Virus record (IMG/VR): IMGVR_UViG_3300028666_000017
Location: 1-38,481 of that record
Strand: one strand, 5' to 3'
Source of the DNA: a virus
DNA: 38,481 bases
The position numbers were made by a program, and so were the translations under genes. Below the pieces are notes generated by a model, which saw nothing but the letters and a program-made list of their open reading frames with translations, did not search any database and was not told the DNA's origin. Positions 24,310-31,689 of this stretch are shown here, one piece after another. Numbering within the stretch: the first letter of the stretch is position 1; every line of letters begins with the position of its first letter.

Positions 24310-24563
24310 TGCTCTTTCTAATACTCTTCTTTACCCTCTCTCTTTATGCCGCCCCTTCATTCGATGAACAAGAATATGCAGCTCTTATGCAAGCGTGTAG
24401 ATTCATACGAGGACAGCAATTAGCTATAGCCGATTACAGGATGTCATTAGACGATGCAATTGAGTGCTCCATAACCAACTACCTTAGAATGGTAAATAGT
24501 GCCGCTGCGTTGAAATTACTGGGTGATCTGAAAGATATAGATTTTAAGATGGGTGTGCGATGA
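24309..24563 (+). CDS. Small exported helical protein (84 aa)
   Basis: The start at 24309 overlaps the preceding stop (TGATG); an in-frame ATG at 24291 lies inside that gene. Residues 1-15 (MLFLILFFTLSLYAA) form a signal peptide with likely cleavage after YAA. The mature part is helical with two Cys (QACRFIRGQQ and AIECSITN). Periplasmic role unknown. Confidence 0.62.
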   Translation: MLFLILFFTLSLYAAPSFDEQEYAALMQACRFIRGQQLAIADYRMSLDDAIECSITNYLRMVNSAAALKLLGDLKDIDFKMGVR

Positions 24564-24769
24564 ATCAATGCGAAAAATGTGATTCTTTTATATTAGATAA
24601 ATATAATAATCGATCTGACTTAAAAACTTTCTTTCTTTGTAATGATTGTTATAAAAAAGCATCAATAATTTCGGATTTAGCAGTTTCACATTGGATTAAT
24701 GAATATAAAAAAGATTGCCAATCCAAGTGTAAACTCTGCGATGCACGGGAAGAATGGAATAAAGAATGA
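24560..24769 (+). CDS. Small zinc-ribbon-like protein with repeated tail (69 aa)
   Basis: Starts NQCEKCDSFIL and has LCNDCYKK, so two CxxC pairs about 25 residues apart. It ends with CQSKCKLCDAREEWNKE, encoded by the 54-base repeat shared exactly with the gene at 25965. A tail shared by otherwise unrelated proteins indicates module swapping. Confidence 0.65.
   Translation: MNQCEKCDSFILDKYNNRSDLKTFFLCNDCYKKASIISDLAVSHWINEYKKDCQSKCKLCDAREEWNKE
24716..24769 (+). repeat. 54-bp cassette-junction repeat, copy A
   Basis: Identical to 26154-26207. It encodes the cysteine tail CQSKCKLCDAREEWNKE and ends GGAATAAAGAATGA, which holds the stop and the start of the next gene. Shorter versions of the last 20 bases occur at 24961-24980 and 25731-25750. 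Confidence 0.92.
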
Positions 24770-24990
24770 ATGAAGAAATATTGAGAATGATATTAAGAGA
24801 ATTAGAAAATTTTAATGAGCATCTCGCAGAAATAGCAGATACCAATGCAAATTCTATAAAATTGCTTCAAGATAAACTTGATGAGAAACTTGAGAATGTA
24901 AAATGTATTACTAAAGAAGTAAATACTGGTCATTGTTGCGGACAAGAAGTTATGCGCAAGAAGAATGGAATAAAGAATGAATTGGTTTAA
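24766..24990 (+). CDS. Coiled-coil protein (74 aa)
   Basis: Begins in the 54-base repeat. Residues 1-50 form a long charged helix (EEILRMILRELENFNEHLAE). The end contains HCCGQEV and KKNGIKNELV, the last encoded by a partial junction repeat read in another frame. Function unknown. Confidence 0.58.
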   Translation: MNEEILRMILRELENFNEHLAEIADTNANSIKLLQDKLDEKLENVKCITKEVNTGHCCGQEVMRKKNGIKNELV

Positions 24991-25210
24991 ATGTTCTGAG
25001 CGATTGCCAGAAAAAGAGGGTGAATATTTAGTTCAAACTCAAGATGATAGAAATCAATGCTTTTGTCTTCATGTATGGCAAAAGAATAGTAATAAAAAGG
25101 CAAAAAAATCATTCGAATGGACACGTTGTTTACAAGAAAGTTATGATTTTCCTTATGAATGTGGAAAAGTAACATATTGGATGCCAATTACACAACCAGG
25201 AAAAGAATGA
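24977..25210 (+). CDS. DUF551 protein (77 aa)
   Basis: Opening MNWFKCSERLPEKEGEYLVQ and closing VTYWMPITQPGKE match the DUF551 start and end boxes. The middle is basic with two Cys. It starts 14 bases inside the previous gene, at the partial junction repeat. Function unknown. Confidence 0.78.
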   Translation: MNWFKCSERLPEKEGEYLVQTQDDRNQCFCLHVWQKNSNKKAKKSFEWTRCLQESYDFPYECGKVTYWMPITQPGKE

Positions 25211-25398
25211 AAATATTACTTGAAGAAAAAGATTTTAGAATTTGTTATGAAGATCAAGATGATAATGAAATATATATCGTTAAAAAAAAAGGACTTGGTA
25301 ATAAAAGAGTCCGTGAATTAAATAGAATATTACGTGATTATAAATTGAAGAATGAAAATGAATATAAATGTGTTCATTCATGTGAAGATTGTAAATGA
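25207..25398 (+). CDS. Hypothetical small protein (63 aa)
   Basis: The ATG at 25207 forms ATGA with the previous stop; an earlier in-frame start at 25159 lies inside the DUF551 gene. Strand-rich N-terminus, basic helix (KRVRELNRILRDYKLKNE), and a cysteine tail CVHSCEDCK. Function unknown. Confidence 0.55.
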   Translation: MKILLEEKDFRICYEDQDDNEIYIVKKKGLGNKRVRELNRILRDYKLKNENEYKCVHSCEDCK

Positions 25399-25478
25399 GA
25401 AAAATATATAAATTTTGTTTTAAGATGTTCTTTTGTTTTTCACAAAAAAGATTTAATCAAATTATGGATAAAAAATGA
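25395..25478 (+). CDS. Mini protein (27 aa)
   Basis: ATGA overlaps at both ends. MRKIYKFCFKMFFCFSQKRF and FNQIMDKK: a short basic, aromatic peptide, possibly membrane-associated. It may be a translated linker rather than a functional gene. Confidence 0.35.
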   Translation: MRKIYKFCFKMFFCFSQKRFNQIMDKK

Positions 25479-25711
25479 AGTTGCATTGGATGCATGTAAA
25501 AGACAAAAAACCTGAAGAAGAAAAAGAAGTATTTGTTCTTTTCGGGGAAGACAAAATTTCATATTCAGAAGATAATCCAACAATAAATATTGGAAGATGG
25601 GTTTCTGGACGTTTTTTAGATGCAGATAATCAACAACTATTTTCCAATTATTGGCATCCTATAGTTTGTAATTGCAAAAGTAGAAATAGACATAAATGCA
25701 AATCGCCTTGA
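25475..25711 (+). CDS. DUF551-like protein, paralogue of the intron 1 protein (78 aa)
   Basis: Starts MKLHWMHVKDKKPEEEKEVF and ends its core with GRWVSGRFLDADNQQLFSNY then WHPI. The same order (KDQKP, FVL, ARWIEDYGFLDANDQL, SNFWYPLP) is found in the protein inside the first capsid-gene intron (34632-34976). The two are clear relatives. It is followed by a 39-base decayed junction repeat (25712-25750) that no longer joins the frame. Confidence 0.75.
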   Translation: MKLHWMHVKDKKPEEEKEVFVLFGEDKISYSEDNPTINIGRWVSGRFLDADNQQLFSNYWHPIVCNCKSRNRHKCKSP

Positions 25712-25750
25712 AAACTCTGTGATGCGCGAGAAGAATGGAATAAAGAATGA
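25712..25750 (+). repeat. Decayed cassette-junction repeat
   Basis: Matches the last 39 bases of the 54-base repeat with a few changes; the frame of the cysteine tail is cut off from the gene before it, but the start for the next gene is kept. Confidence 0.75.
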
Positions 25751-25968
25751 AATTATTAATATTATTATTTATTCCATTTTCATTATCAGCTCAACTTTCA
25801 ACAAGATTTATATCTTCAGAGTCAGGATCGAATCTAAGTTATGCAATAAACAAATTTATTAAAGGTAAAAAGATAATATCTGTTGGTTATGCTGCTACTG
25901 CTTATAAAATGTATGGACCTACATGTTTTGAATATTCTGCTTTAATAGTTTATGAGGATAAAGAATGA
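25747..25968 (+). CDS. Small exported protein (73 aa)
   Basis: Signal peptide MKLLILLFIPFSLSAQ (cleavage near LSA-QL), then a polar mature part with Ser, Tyr and Gly. It starts at a junction repeat. Function unknown; one of at least four exported mini proteins in this genome. Confidence 0.62.
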   Translation: MKLLILLFIPFSLSAQLSTRFISSESGSNLSYAINKFIKGKKIISVGYAATAYKMYGPTCFEYSALIVYEDKE

Positions 25969-26207
25969 ATTGGGTCAAATGTTCTGAACGATTGCCGGAA
26001 GAATTCGAAAAAGTATTAGTATATGACGAAGAACTTGGAATCAATTCTTTAGAAGTAGTTGAATATAGAAGTGAATTTAATAGTAATTTTTATGGTTATA
26101 TTGATCCAACATATTGGATTAAGTTGAAAGATATTACTTTGCCGATTCATAAATGCCAATCCAAGTGTAAACTCTGCGATGCACGGGAAGAATGGAATAA
26201 AGAATGA
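25965..26207 (+). CDS. DUF551 protein with repeated cysteine tail (80 aa)
   Basis: Opening MNWVKCSERLPEEFEKVLVY is close to that of the 24977 gene, and TYWIKLKDITLP is the closing box. It ends CQSKCKLCDAREEWNKE through the exact 54-base repeat. Function unknown. Confidence 0.78.
   Translation: MNWVKCSERLPEEFEKVLVYDEELGINSLEVVEYRSEFNSNFYGYIDPTYWIKLKDITLPIHKCQSKCKLCDAREEWNKE
26154..26207 (+). repeat. 54-bp cassette-junction repeat, copy B
   Basis: Identical to 24716-24769 although the genes before it differ, which shows recent exchange of the tail plus junction. Confidence 0.92.
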
Positions 26208-26512
26208 AACAACCATGCTTCAATGAAAAATGTAATAAATATGCATCTGCTGGAATAGATATTCATTATGAAGGAACTGATAGTAATGCTTATTGTTCAA
26301 AAGAATGCTTCAAAAAAATAGAATTTGCCGATCTAATACTTGATGCTATTAAAAATAATGATATAAACAGTATCGGTCTTCCTAATAATGGTTTTATATA
26401 CGAACCAAGGATATTTAATGGACGTAAGGAATTTGAATTGAAACTCTTTAACAAAGAAATTGCAGATCAAATACATACACTAATAAAGGCTTATAAAGAT
26501 TTGGCTAAATAA
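26204..26512 (+). CDS. Zinc-finger-like small protein (102 aa)
   Basis: N-terminus CFNEKCNKYAS... then YCSKECFKK supplies four Cys in two C-x(3-4)-C pairs, like a treble-clef finger. The rest is mixed and ends in a helix. It starts at the 54-base repeat. Function unknown. Confidence 0.62.
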   Translation: MKQPCFNEKCNKYASAGIDIHYEGTDSNAYCSKECFKKIEFADLILDAIKNNDINSIGLPNNGFIYEPRIFNGRKEFELKLFNKEIADQIHTLIKAYKDLAK

Positions 26513-26554
26513 ATATATTTAGTAATGTTTAGAAAAAAAGGATGAGAAGATACT

Positions 26555-26767
26555 ATGAAAAATAAATGTACCTGCCCAAAGTGGGGCAACAATAGAACAT
26601 TAGATGGCTATTGTACTATACACGATGCTCAGATTGCCTCAGTTGATGACAATCACATGATCGATACCATGAAGAACGTCTACAACAAAGAACAAAAGGG
26701 CGATCGCAATAAGATGAAACAAAAAGTCAAAGAATTGGAACATAACTTTAAGATCAATTCAAAATGA
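26555..26767 (+). CDS. Small Cys/His protein (70 aa)
   Basis: Starts KNKCTCPKWGNNRTLDGYCT then IHDAQI, a Cys/His cluster that may bind one metal. The C-terminal half is a charged helix. Last gene of the array; the portal follows after a hairpin-bearing leader. Confidence 0.58.
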   Translation: MKNKCTCPKWGNNRTLDGYCTIHDAQIASVDDNHMIDTMKNVYNKEQKGDRNKMKQKVKELEHNFKINSK

Positions 26768-26820
26768 AAATGAAATTTAGCAGGTTTTCTTTTTTTCCTT
26801 GAATATAAATGTGCACGGAT

Positions 26821-26847
26821 TTAGGATCACTGTGAATACAGTCCTAA
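26821..26847 (+). promoter_or_regulatory. Bulged hairpin in the portal leader
   Basis: Outer stem TTAGG/CCTAA and inner stem ACTGT/ACAGT around GAAT, with a three-base bulge (ATC) on the 5' side only. It ends just before the AAGAAGG ribosome site. The layout repeats that of the 7906-7942 hairpin. Confidence 0.45.
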
Positions 26848-26862
26848 AGAAGGGTACAAAGA

Positions 26863-28944
26863 ATGGGATTCAATTCAGGTCTAGGCCCCGAATTCTATGT
26901 AGATGATGGTGGTCGTGATATAAAATCACGCATGGAAGCCTTCTACGCAGATGCAATTACTAATAATTTAGCATATTGGACGCAAGGCGATTTTGACACA
27001 AGATTTTATTGTGGCGATCAGGACGTTTACAATGATAGCGGAATCTATGGTAATGTTCCCATTTTAAGGCGCAAAACGTTCTCATTTAATCGTATCATGC
27101 GTGTCGTCAATCTTATCAGTGGTCATCAGCGACGATCTCGCAAATCTACTATAGTAATTCCCGCCGAGACGGGCGACCAAGAGACCAGCGACCAATTCAC
27201 AAAAATCATGTTATGGGTGAACAACCAAGAACAAGTACTTGAGACAATAAGCCAAGCATTTCAAGGTGCGCTTATCACCGGCATGAATCTACTTGAAGTA
27301 TGGATAGATTGGAGAGAAGATCCCATCTCAGGCAATATCAAAGTAGATAATAATGCCTATAATCAATTCATAATCGATCCATTCTTTAGAAAGCATGACC
27401 TATCTGATTGCAATGCCATCTGGAAACGTAATTGGATGACTAAAAAAGAAGTCTGTACAATGCTTCCAGGCCATGAAGAACAAATATTATCCTTGATGGA
27501 AACCCAAACCCAAAGAGACGCTAAGTTTCAGTTCATGCCTGAAGCGTATCAAGCCAATATGCGTAATCTCTTGCCAATCGATCAATTTCACTACAAAGAC
27601 TTCAGAAAACAAAAGTTATTGATAGATACACAAACCGGCGAAACAATGGAATGGCGTAGCGAAAATGATGATAGATTGAAATTGTATCTTCATACATTCC
27701 CTACGGTTAAGTTATCTGATTGCACAATACCTACAACTCGATTAGCAATAGTTGTACAAAATATCGTCATGTATGATGGCCCTAATGTAGCGGGCACAGA
27801 TTTTTATCCTTTCGCCCCGGTATTTGCCTATTACAATCCACAGATCAACTACTACTGGAATAGAATCCAAGGTGTTGTGAGAGGATTGAGAGATTCTCAA
27901 TTCTTATACAATCGTCGTAAGGCAATTGAATTAGATATCTTAGAAAGCCAATTAAATAGTGGTTGGATTGCAACTGAAGATACGGTCATCAATCCTGATG
28001 ATCTTTATTACCAAACTAACCAAGGCCGAGTGATCTTTAAAAAGCAAGGCAGCAGGCCTGAAGATCTTATACGTGTAGAATCGCCGGCAATCCCGCCAAC
28101 CACCTTGCAAGTATCACAAATATTAGCGCAAGAAATTAATGAAATATCGGGGGTAAATGAGGAACTTATGGGTTCAGCCACCGATGACAAAGCAGGCATC
28201 CTATCGATGTTGCGGCAAGGTGCTGGACTTACCACTCTTAATGGTCTTTATGATCAATTAGATATCTCCCAAAAGATGCTTGGTAAGATTATGTTAGATA
28301 TAATCCAGACTAATTTTACACCTGGCAAAGTCAAAAAAATCCTTGAAGGCCAAGAACCGGCTCCACAGTTCTATAATAAGGCATTCGGCAAATACCATTG
28401 CGTAGTAGAAGAAGGCCTGAATACTTCCACACAGAAACAAATGCAATTTGCGCAGATGGTATATCTCAAGAACGAAGCGGGTGTACCTATTACTAATGAG
28501 GATTTGCTGGAGGCATCGACAGTGCAAAATAAGAAGAAAATCATTGAAAATGCAACCAAGAATGCAGAGCAGCAGCAGAAGTTACAACAACAAGCAGCTC
28601 AAGTACAAATACAAGAGATGCAGGCAAATATTGAGAATATCAAAGCTCAATCTATTGCCAATAAAGGTCTTGGTTTTGAACGAGTATCAAGAGTTCAGGA
28701 AAATCAGGCATTAGCAGTAGAACGCAGAGCTAAAGCACATCACGATGAGGATAGTGCATTACTTGATAAGATCAAAGCACTGAAAGAAATACAGCAATTG
28801 GATATCAATCATCTCAATCAATTGGTATCAATCGCTAATATGATCAATATGCAATCAAGATCATCTCAGTCTGAGCAAGGTGCTCCAGACGAAGTTAGAG
28901 GTGGATTAGAACCCTTGCGGCAGTTAAATCCTGCGCAGCAGTAA
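26863..28944 (+). CDS. Portal protein, P22-like type (693 aa)
   Basis: Forms the ring at the capsid vertex through which DNA passes. The length is near that of P22 portal (725 aa). The N-terminal third has TFSFNRIMRVVNLISGHQRR and a following ALITGMNLLEVWIDW segment, typical of this portal family. A central NRIQGVVRGLRDSQFLYNRR helix and residues 560-690, a long Gln/Ala/Glu coiled tail (barrel-like), complete the architecture. It is followed by the tiny basic genes and the scaffold gene. Spacing and start are clear. Confidence 0.88.
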   Translation: MGFNSGLGPEFYVDDGGRDIKSRMEAFYADAITNNLAYWTQGDFDTRFYCGDQDVYNDSGIYGNVPILRRKTFSFNRIMRVVNLISGHQRRSRKSTIVIPAETGDQETSDQFTKIMLWVNNQEQVLETISQAFQGALITGMNLLEVWIDWREDPISGNIKVDNNAYNQFIIDPFFRKHDLSDCNAIWKRNWMTKKEVCTMLPGHEEQILSLMETQTQRDAKFQFMPEAYQANMRNLLPIDQFHYKDFRKQKLLIDTQTGETMEWRSENDDRLKLYLHTFPTVKLSDCTIPTTRLAIVVQNIVMYDGPNVAGTDFYPFAPVFAYYNPQINYYWNRIQGVVRGLRDSQFLYNRRKAIELDILESQLNSGWIATEDTVINPDDLYYQTNQGRVIFKKQGSRPEDLIRVESPAIPPTTLQVSQILAQEINEISGVNEELMGSATDDKAGILSMLRQGAGLTTLNGLYDQLDISQKMLGKIMLDIIQTNFTPGKVKKILEGQEPAPQFYNKAFGKYHCVVEEGLNTSTQKQMQFAQMVYLKNEAGVPITNEDLLEASTVQNKKKIIENATKNAEQQQKLQQQAAQVQIQEMQANIENIKAQSIANKGLGFERVSRVQENQALAVERRAKAHHDEDSALLDKIKALKEIQQLDINHLNQLVSIANMINMQSRSSQSEQGAPDEVRGGLEPLRQLNPAQQ

Positions 28945-28960
28945 CTTAAAGGAGCCTAAC

Positions 28961-29281
28961 ATGGCAAAAAAAAGACATTATTCAAATTCAGAAAAGCTTA
29001 TGCGTAGCGAAACAGGGCACAAAAGTGAAGATCGTGGCACTGGTCGTGGTATGAATCGTGAGATGAATCCAGAATCTCGTGAATTCTATGCAGATGGTGA
29101 CATGATTGATGATAAACCACGTGAACCATTCAATCTTCCTCAAGAAGTAATGCGTAAAACCTACAAAAATCCATCAGCTGGATTACCAGGTGAACTACAT
29201 TATGGAATTGATGAAGTGAATCGCAATCAAAATGAAAATCATATGCAATTCAAAAAGCAATTCAAAATATCACGGAGCTAA
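28961..29281 (+). CDS. Hypothetical basic protein (106 aa)
   Basis: AAAGGAG precedes the ATG. Highly polar, with N-terminal Lys/Arg/Ser and Gly/Arg (HKSEDRGTGRGMNREMNPES) and no predicted hydrophobic core; likely disordered. Its place between portal and scaffold suggests a head-assembly accessory. Confidence 0.62.
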   Translation: MAKKRHYSNSEKLMRSETGHKSEDRGTGRGMNREMNPESREFYADGDMIDDKPREPFNLPQEVMRKTYKNPSAGLPGELHYGIDEVNRNQNENHMQFKKQFKISRS

Positions 29282-29283
29282 TC

Positions 29284-29436
29284 ATGCCTTGCTTCCCTCG
29301 TCCTAAAGATAATCTAGAGAAACTTGCTCGCAAAATAATGGGTAAGCCACCTGCTCAGATTAACAAAAAGACGGTGGCAGAAAGAAAACTTGACCAGCAA
29401 CTTGGTAGGCAAGAAATAAGATATGTCAGAGACTGA
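29284..29436 (+). CDS. Small basic protein (50 aa)
   Basis: CGGAGC precedes the ATG at 29284. Sequence MPCFPRPKDNLEKLARKIMG then a basic helix ending GRQEIRYVRD. Its stop lies in the first arm of a terminator hairpin. Function unknown. Confidence 0.55.
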   Translation: MPCFPRPKDNLEKLARKIMGKPPAQINKKTVAERKLDQQLGRQEIRYVRD

Positions 29437-29462
29437 GGGGGAAATTATCCCCCTCTCATTTT
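29435..29462 (+). terminator. Rho-independent terminator after the portal unit
   Basis: Perfect 8-base stem GAGGGGGA/TCCCCCTC with loop AATTA, followed by TCATTTT. It separates the portal group from the next small genes. Confidence 0.75.
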
Positions 29463-29476
29463 AGAAAGGAATATTT

Positions 29477-29542
29477 ATGTCAAACAAACCAGCACCTAAA
29501 CCAGCCCCAAAGCCAAATCCATTTAACCCAGTAAAAAAATAG
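29477..29542 (+). CDS. Pro/Lys-rich mini peptide (21 aa)
   Basis: AAAGGAA stands before the ATG. The product (MSNKPAPKPAPKPNPFNPVK plus K) is a PK repeat peptide with no fold. A real ribosome site and the neighbouring mini-genes argue for expression; it may bind DNA or scaffold in the head. Confidence 0.45.
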   Translation: MSNKPAPKPAPKPNPFNPVKK

Positions 29543-29550
29543 GGATAATT

Positions 29551-29604
29551 ATGAAATCAAGCAAATCATGTAAGAAATGCGGCAAAAAAAGCTGTAAGTG
29601 TTAG
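29551..29604 (+). CDS. Cys/Lys mini peptide (17 aa)
   Basis: Sequence MKSSKSCKKCGKKSCKC: four Cys in two CxxC/CxC pairs and seven Lys, so a metal-binding basic peptide is possible. AGGGAT lies just before the start. Only size makes it uncertain. Confidence 0.42.
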   Translation: MKSSKSCKKCGKKSCKC

Positions 29605-29613
29605 GAAAGTAAT

Positions 29614-29811
29614 ATGCCTTACGCAAAGAAATCAGATTCGAAGAAAAAGAAACGTGCCGTTATGAAAGAACGCATGGATGCCTTTAAAGAAGGTAATATG
29701 CATAGCGGTAAAAAAAGTGGTCCGGTGGTAAAAAATCCAAAACAAGCGATTGCTATCGGTTTGAGTATGTCAGGCCAATCAAAGAAGAAAGCAAAAAAGA
29801 AAAAGAAATGA
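29614..29811 (+). CDS. Lysine-rich small protein, DUF6496-like (65 aa)
   Basis: KERMDAFKEGNMHSGKKSGP then VVKNPKQAIAIGLSMSGQSK, flanked by long Lys runs. This matches the pattern of the DUF6496 type (F.EG.LHSG...GPVVK...QAIAIALSEAG), small basic proteins of phages and bacteria of unknown function. A nucleic-acid-binding role in the head is possible. Its stop overlaps the next start (ATGA). Confidence 0.7.
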   Translation: MPYAKKSDSKKKKRAVMKERMDAFKEGNMHSGKKSGPVVKNPKQAIAIGLSMSGQSKKKAKKKKK

Positions 29812-29987
29812 CCAATAAGGGTTTACTCTTCCCGTTAATCGCCATTGCTCTGCTTACATTGTCCTTATGTGTGAGCAGAGTTTTCAATTGGTGTGGGACA
29901 AGTCTCCTAAAAAAATCGAGAGAACGTGAACGACAAATTCAAAAGAGAAAAGGTTGGCAAGTTATCGGTCGATCTTTTGCTGAGTAA
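29808..29987 (+). CDS. Small membrane-anchored basic protein (59 aa)
   Basis: Coupled to the preceding gene. Residues 5-24 (GLLFPLIAIALLTLSLCVSR) form one transmembrane helix; the tail is very basic (KKSRERERQIQKRKGWQ). It overlaps the next gene by 62 bases in another frame. Role unknown; single-helix holin or spanin part cannot be excluded. Confidence 0.5.
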   Translation: MTNKGLLFPLIAIALLTLSLCVSRVFNWCGTSLLKKSRERERQIQKRKGWQVIGRSFAE

Positions 29988-30435
29988 AGAAAATGAACAA
30001 GCAAATTCTATAGATATCGAAGAAGAAGCGCATGTCAAAAATGATAAGTTTCTGAAAGGACTGCATGAATGCAAAGACAGAGGCATGAATCAGTTCCCTA
30101 AAGACTTTTATATAGTGCATCTTGTCCAACGACCGGCAGTATATAAGAACGTTATCCGTGAATATTTCTTTCCCAGAGAAAGTTGCCCGACACCTGATTA
30201 CGATCAAAGTGTATGGCGATATATACGACATGATGATGTTCTTGAATATTTGTGGACAATACCTCAACGAGAAATATGTATTGAATTTAAAGACCATGCT
30301 TTAGAGATACCTAAAGAACAACAATGGTTACTTAAGATGATCTTAGAATTCGCTGATGGCACGTTATATAAGATGGCCAGAGAACTTAACGGAGAAGGCG
30401 AATTCGATAAAAAAATTATTATAGCGCAATCATGA
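29926..30435 (+). CDS. Hypothetical protein (169 aa), GTG start
   Basis: GTG at 29926 follows GAGAGAAC. The N-terminal 50 residues are charged; the body has PKDFYIVHLVQRPAVYKNVI and WRYIRHDDVLEYLWTIPQRE, aromatic-rich. Family not recognised. It lies immediately before the scaffold gene and may act in head assembly. Confidence 0.62.
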   Translation: MNDKFKREKVGKLSVDLLLSKENEQANSIDIEEEAHVKNDKFLKGLHECKDRGMNQFPKDFYIVHLVQRPAVYKNVIREYFFPRESCPTPDYDQSVWRYIRHDDVLEYLWTIPQREICIEFKDHALEIPKEQQWLLKMILEFADGTLYKMARELNGEGEFDKKIIIAQS

Positions 30436-30445
30436 GGAGAACAAT

Positions 30446-31345
30446 ATGGATGTATATTCGATAGATCAAATGCAAGATAGAACTTCAGGAGCTATTGTTG
30501 ATCCTAATGCAGTACCGCCCCATATCTTAGCAGCGGCTAATGCCTACGACGCAACTCAACAAGCACCTGCTGAAACAATAACTCAACCGGAACCGGAACA
30601 AGCACCACCGGTAGCAGAAGCAGCAACACACGAAACATATGAACAGCCACAACCAACTGCCGTACAAAGACCAAAAAAAGATTTTGCTACTTTATCAGCA
30701 GAGAAAGATGCTTCAATAAGAGCAATGCGTGAGTTGAAAGAACGTGCCGAATGGGAACGTGACCAAGCAATGAAACTGCTCAAAGAGAATAGAGAATATT
30801 TACAATCATATCCTCAACAGCAAAAGCAGCAGCAATATGAAGAGCCTGAAACGGAACTCAGTGATGCTGATGTAGTACAAGCAAAACATGTAAAGAAAAT
30901 ATTATCACCTGTCTTACAGGAACTTAAAGCAGTCAAAGAAGAACTCAATACTTATCGTAAACAGACTGCCGTATCAACTGATGAGTTAAGACTTAAGGCA
31001 TCATACCCTGACTTTGATCGAATAGTAACGATGGATAATGTAAAGGCATTCGCTAACGCCTATCCAGAACTTGCTAAATCAATTGACGCAGGGTCTGATG
31101 TCTATGCTAAAGGATCATCTGTATATACCTTGATAAAGCAATTCGGAATCGGGCAAGATCAACAATTGCAACAACAACAAGATTTGATACAAAAAAACTT
31201 GTCAAAACCTAGGCCAATTAGTAGTGTATCTCCACAGACAGGATCAAGTCCTTTAACAAGAGCTAATCCGTTTGCAAATGGTATGACTAAAGAAGTTGAA
31301 GATGCGTTACGTGCAGAAATGTACTTATACTCATCTAAATATTAA
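30446..31345 (+). CDS. Scaffolding-type protein (299 aa)
   Basis: Scaffold proteins guide capsid assembly and leave the head. Residues 20-75 are Pro/Glu/Ala/Thr-rich, residues 80-125 a charged helix (RAMRELKERAEWERDQAMKL), and 145-185 a coiled coil. A middle domain (SYPDFDRIVTMDNVKAFANA) and a short C-terminal helical segment rich in basic and hydrophobic residues complete it. Length (P22 scaffold 303 aa), helical acidic composition and position between portal and capsid agree with the call. GAGGAG precedes the ATG. Confidence 0.72.
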   Translation: MDVYSIDQMQDRTSGAIVDPNAVPPHILAAANAYDATQQAPAETITQPEPEQAPPVAEAATHETYEQPQPTAVQRPKKDFATLSAEKDASIRAMRELKERAEWERDQAMKLLKENREYLQSYPQQQKQQQYEEPETELSDADVVQAKHVKKILSPVLQELKAVKEELNTYRKQTAVSTDELRLKASYPDFDRIVTMDNVKAFANAYPELAKSIDAGSDVYAKGSSVYTLIKQFGIGQDQQLQQQQDLIQKNLSKPRPISSVSPQTGSSPLTRANPFANGMTKEVEDALRAEMYLYSSKY

Positions 31346-31390
31346 CGTTGGCTTCATTACTTGTTGTTCATCAGAACACCTTTTTTCTGG

Positions 31391-31425
31391 CCCAGGGTAA
31401 TCTGCTATCCTGGGTCTGTTTATTT
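31391..31425 (+). terminator. Terminator candidate after the scaffold gene
   Basis: Stem CCCAGG/CCTGGG with further GGTA/TATC pairing and a T-rich tail (TCTGTTTATTTA). It lies between the scaffold gene and the converging chaperonin operon, and may serve both directions. Confidence 0.6.
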
Positions 31426-31689
31426 ACATGAACATGAACAGATAGAACCATTTTCTACTTGAGATTCAAGCAATTTAATATAAAATACCCGATCTTCATT
31501 ATTCAGATGATACATAAGACGACATTTAGGACATAATTTTCTTAATGATTCATTATATTCTCTACTAATTCGATATATATTAAAATCGCTTTTGCATGAC
31601 ATGCATCGATCATCACATTGTTTACGTATAGAATGTTTACAATGATAACATTTTGGATCATCATGCGTGAGAATATTAGGAAGTTTCAT
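31420..31689 (-). CDS. Cysteine-rich zinc-binding-type protein (89 aa)
   Basis: CYHCKHSIRKQCDDRCMSCK, then CPKCRLMYH and a CSCSC end provide many Cys pairs; two zinc ribbons are likely. It starts at the end of the GroEL gene (adjacent stop/start) and is the last gene of the chaperonin operon. Function unknown. It resembles the array fingers in style, not in detail. Confidence 0.65.
   Translation of the reverse strand: MKLPNILTHDDPKCYHCKHSIRKQCDDRCMSCKSDFNIYRISREYNESLRKLCPKCRLMYHLNNEDRVFYIKLLESQVENGSICSCSCK

Noticed and set aside
20538-26767. CRISPR array
   Set aside because: Repeats are irregularly spaced, lie at gene junctions and are parts of coding frames; there are no uniform spacers.
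20538-26767. Integron cassette array
   Set aside because: No integrase gene and no attC-like imperfect hairpins at the junctions; the repeats are short stop-start overlaps.
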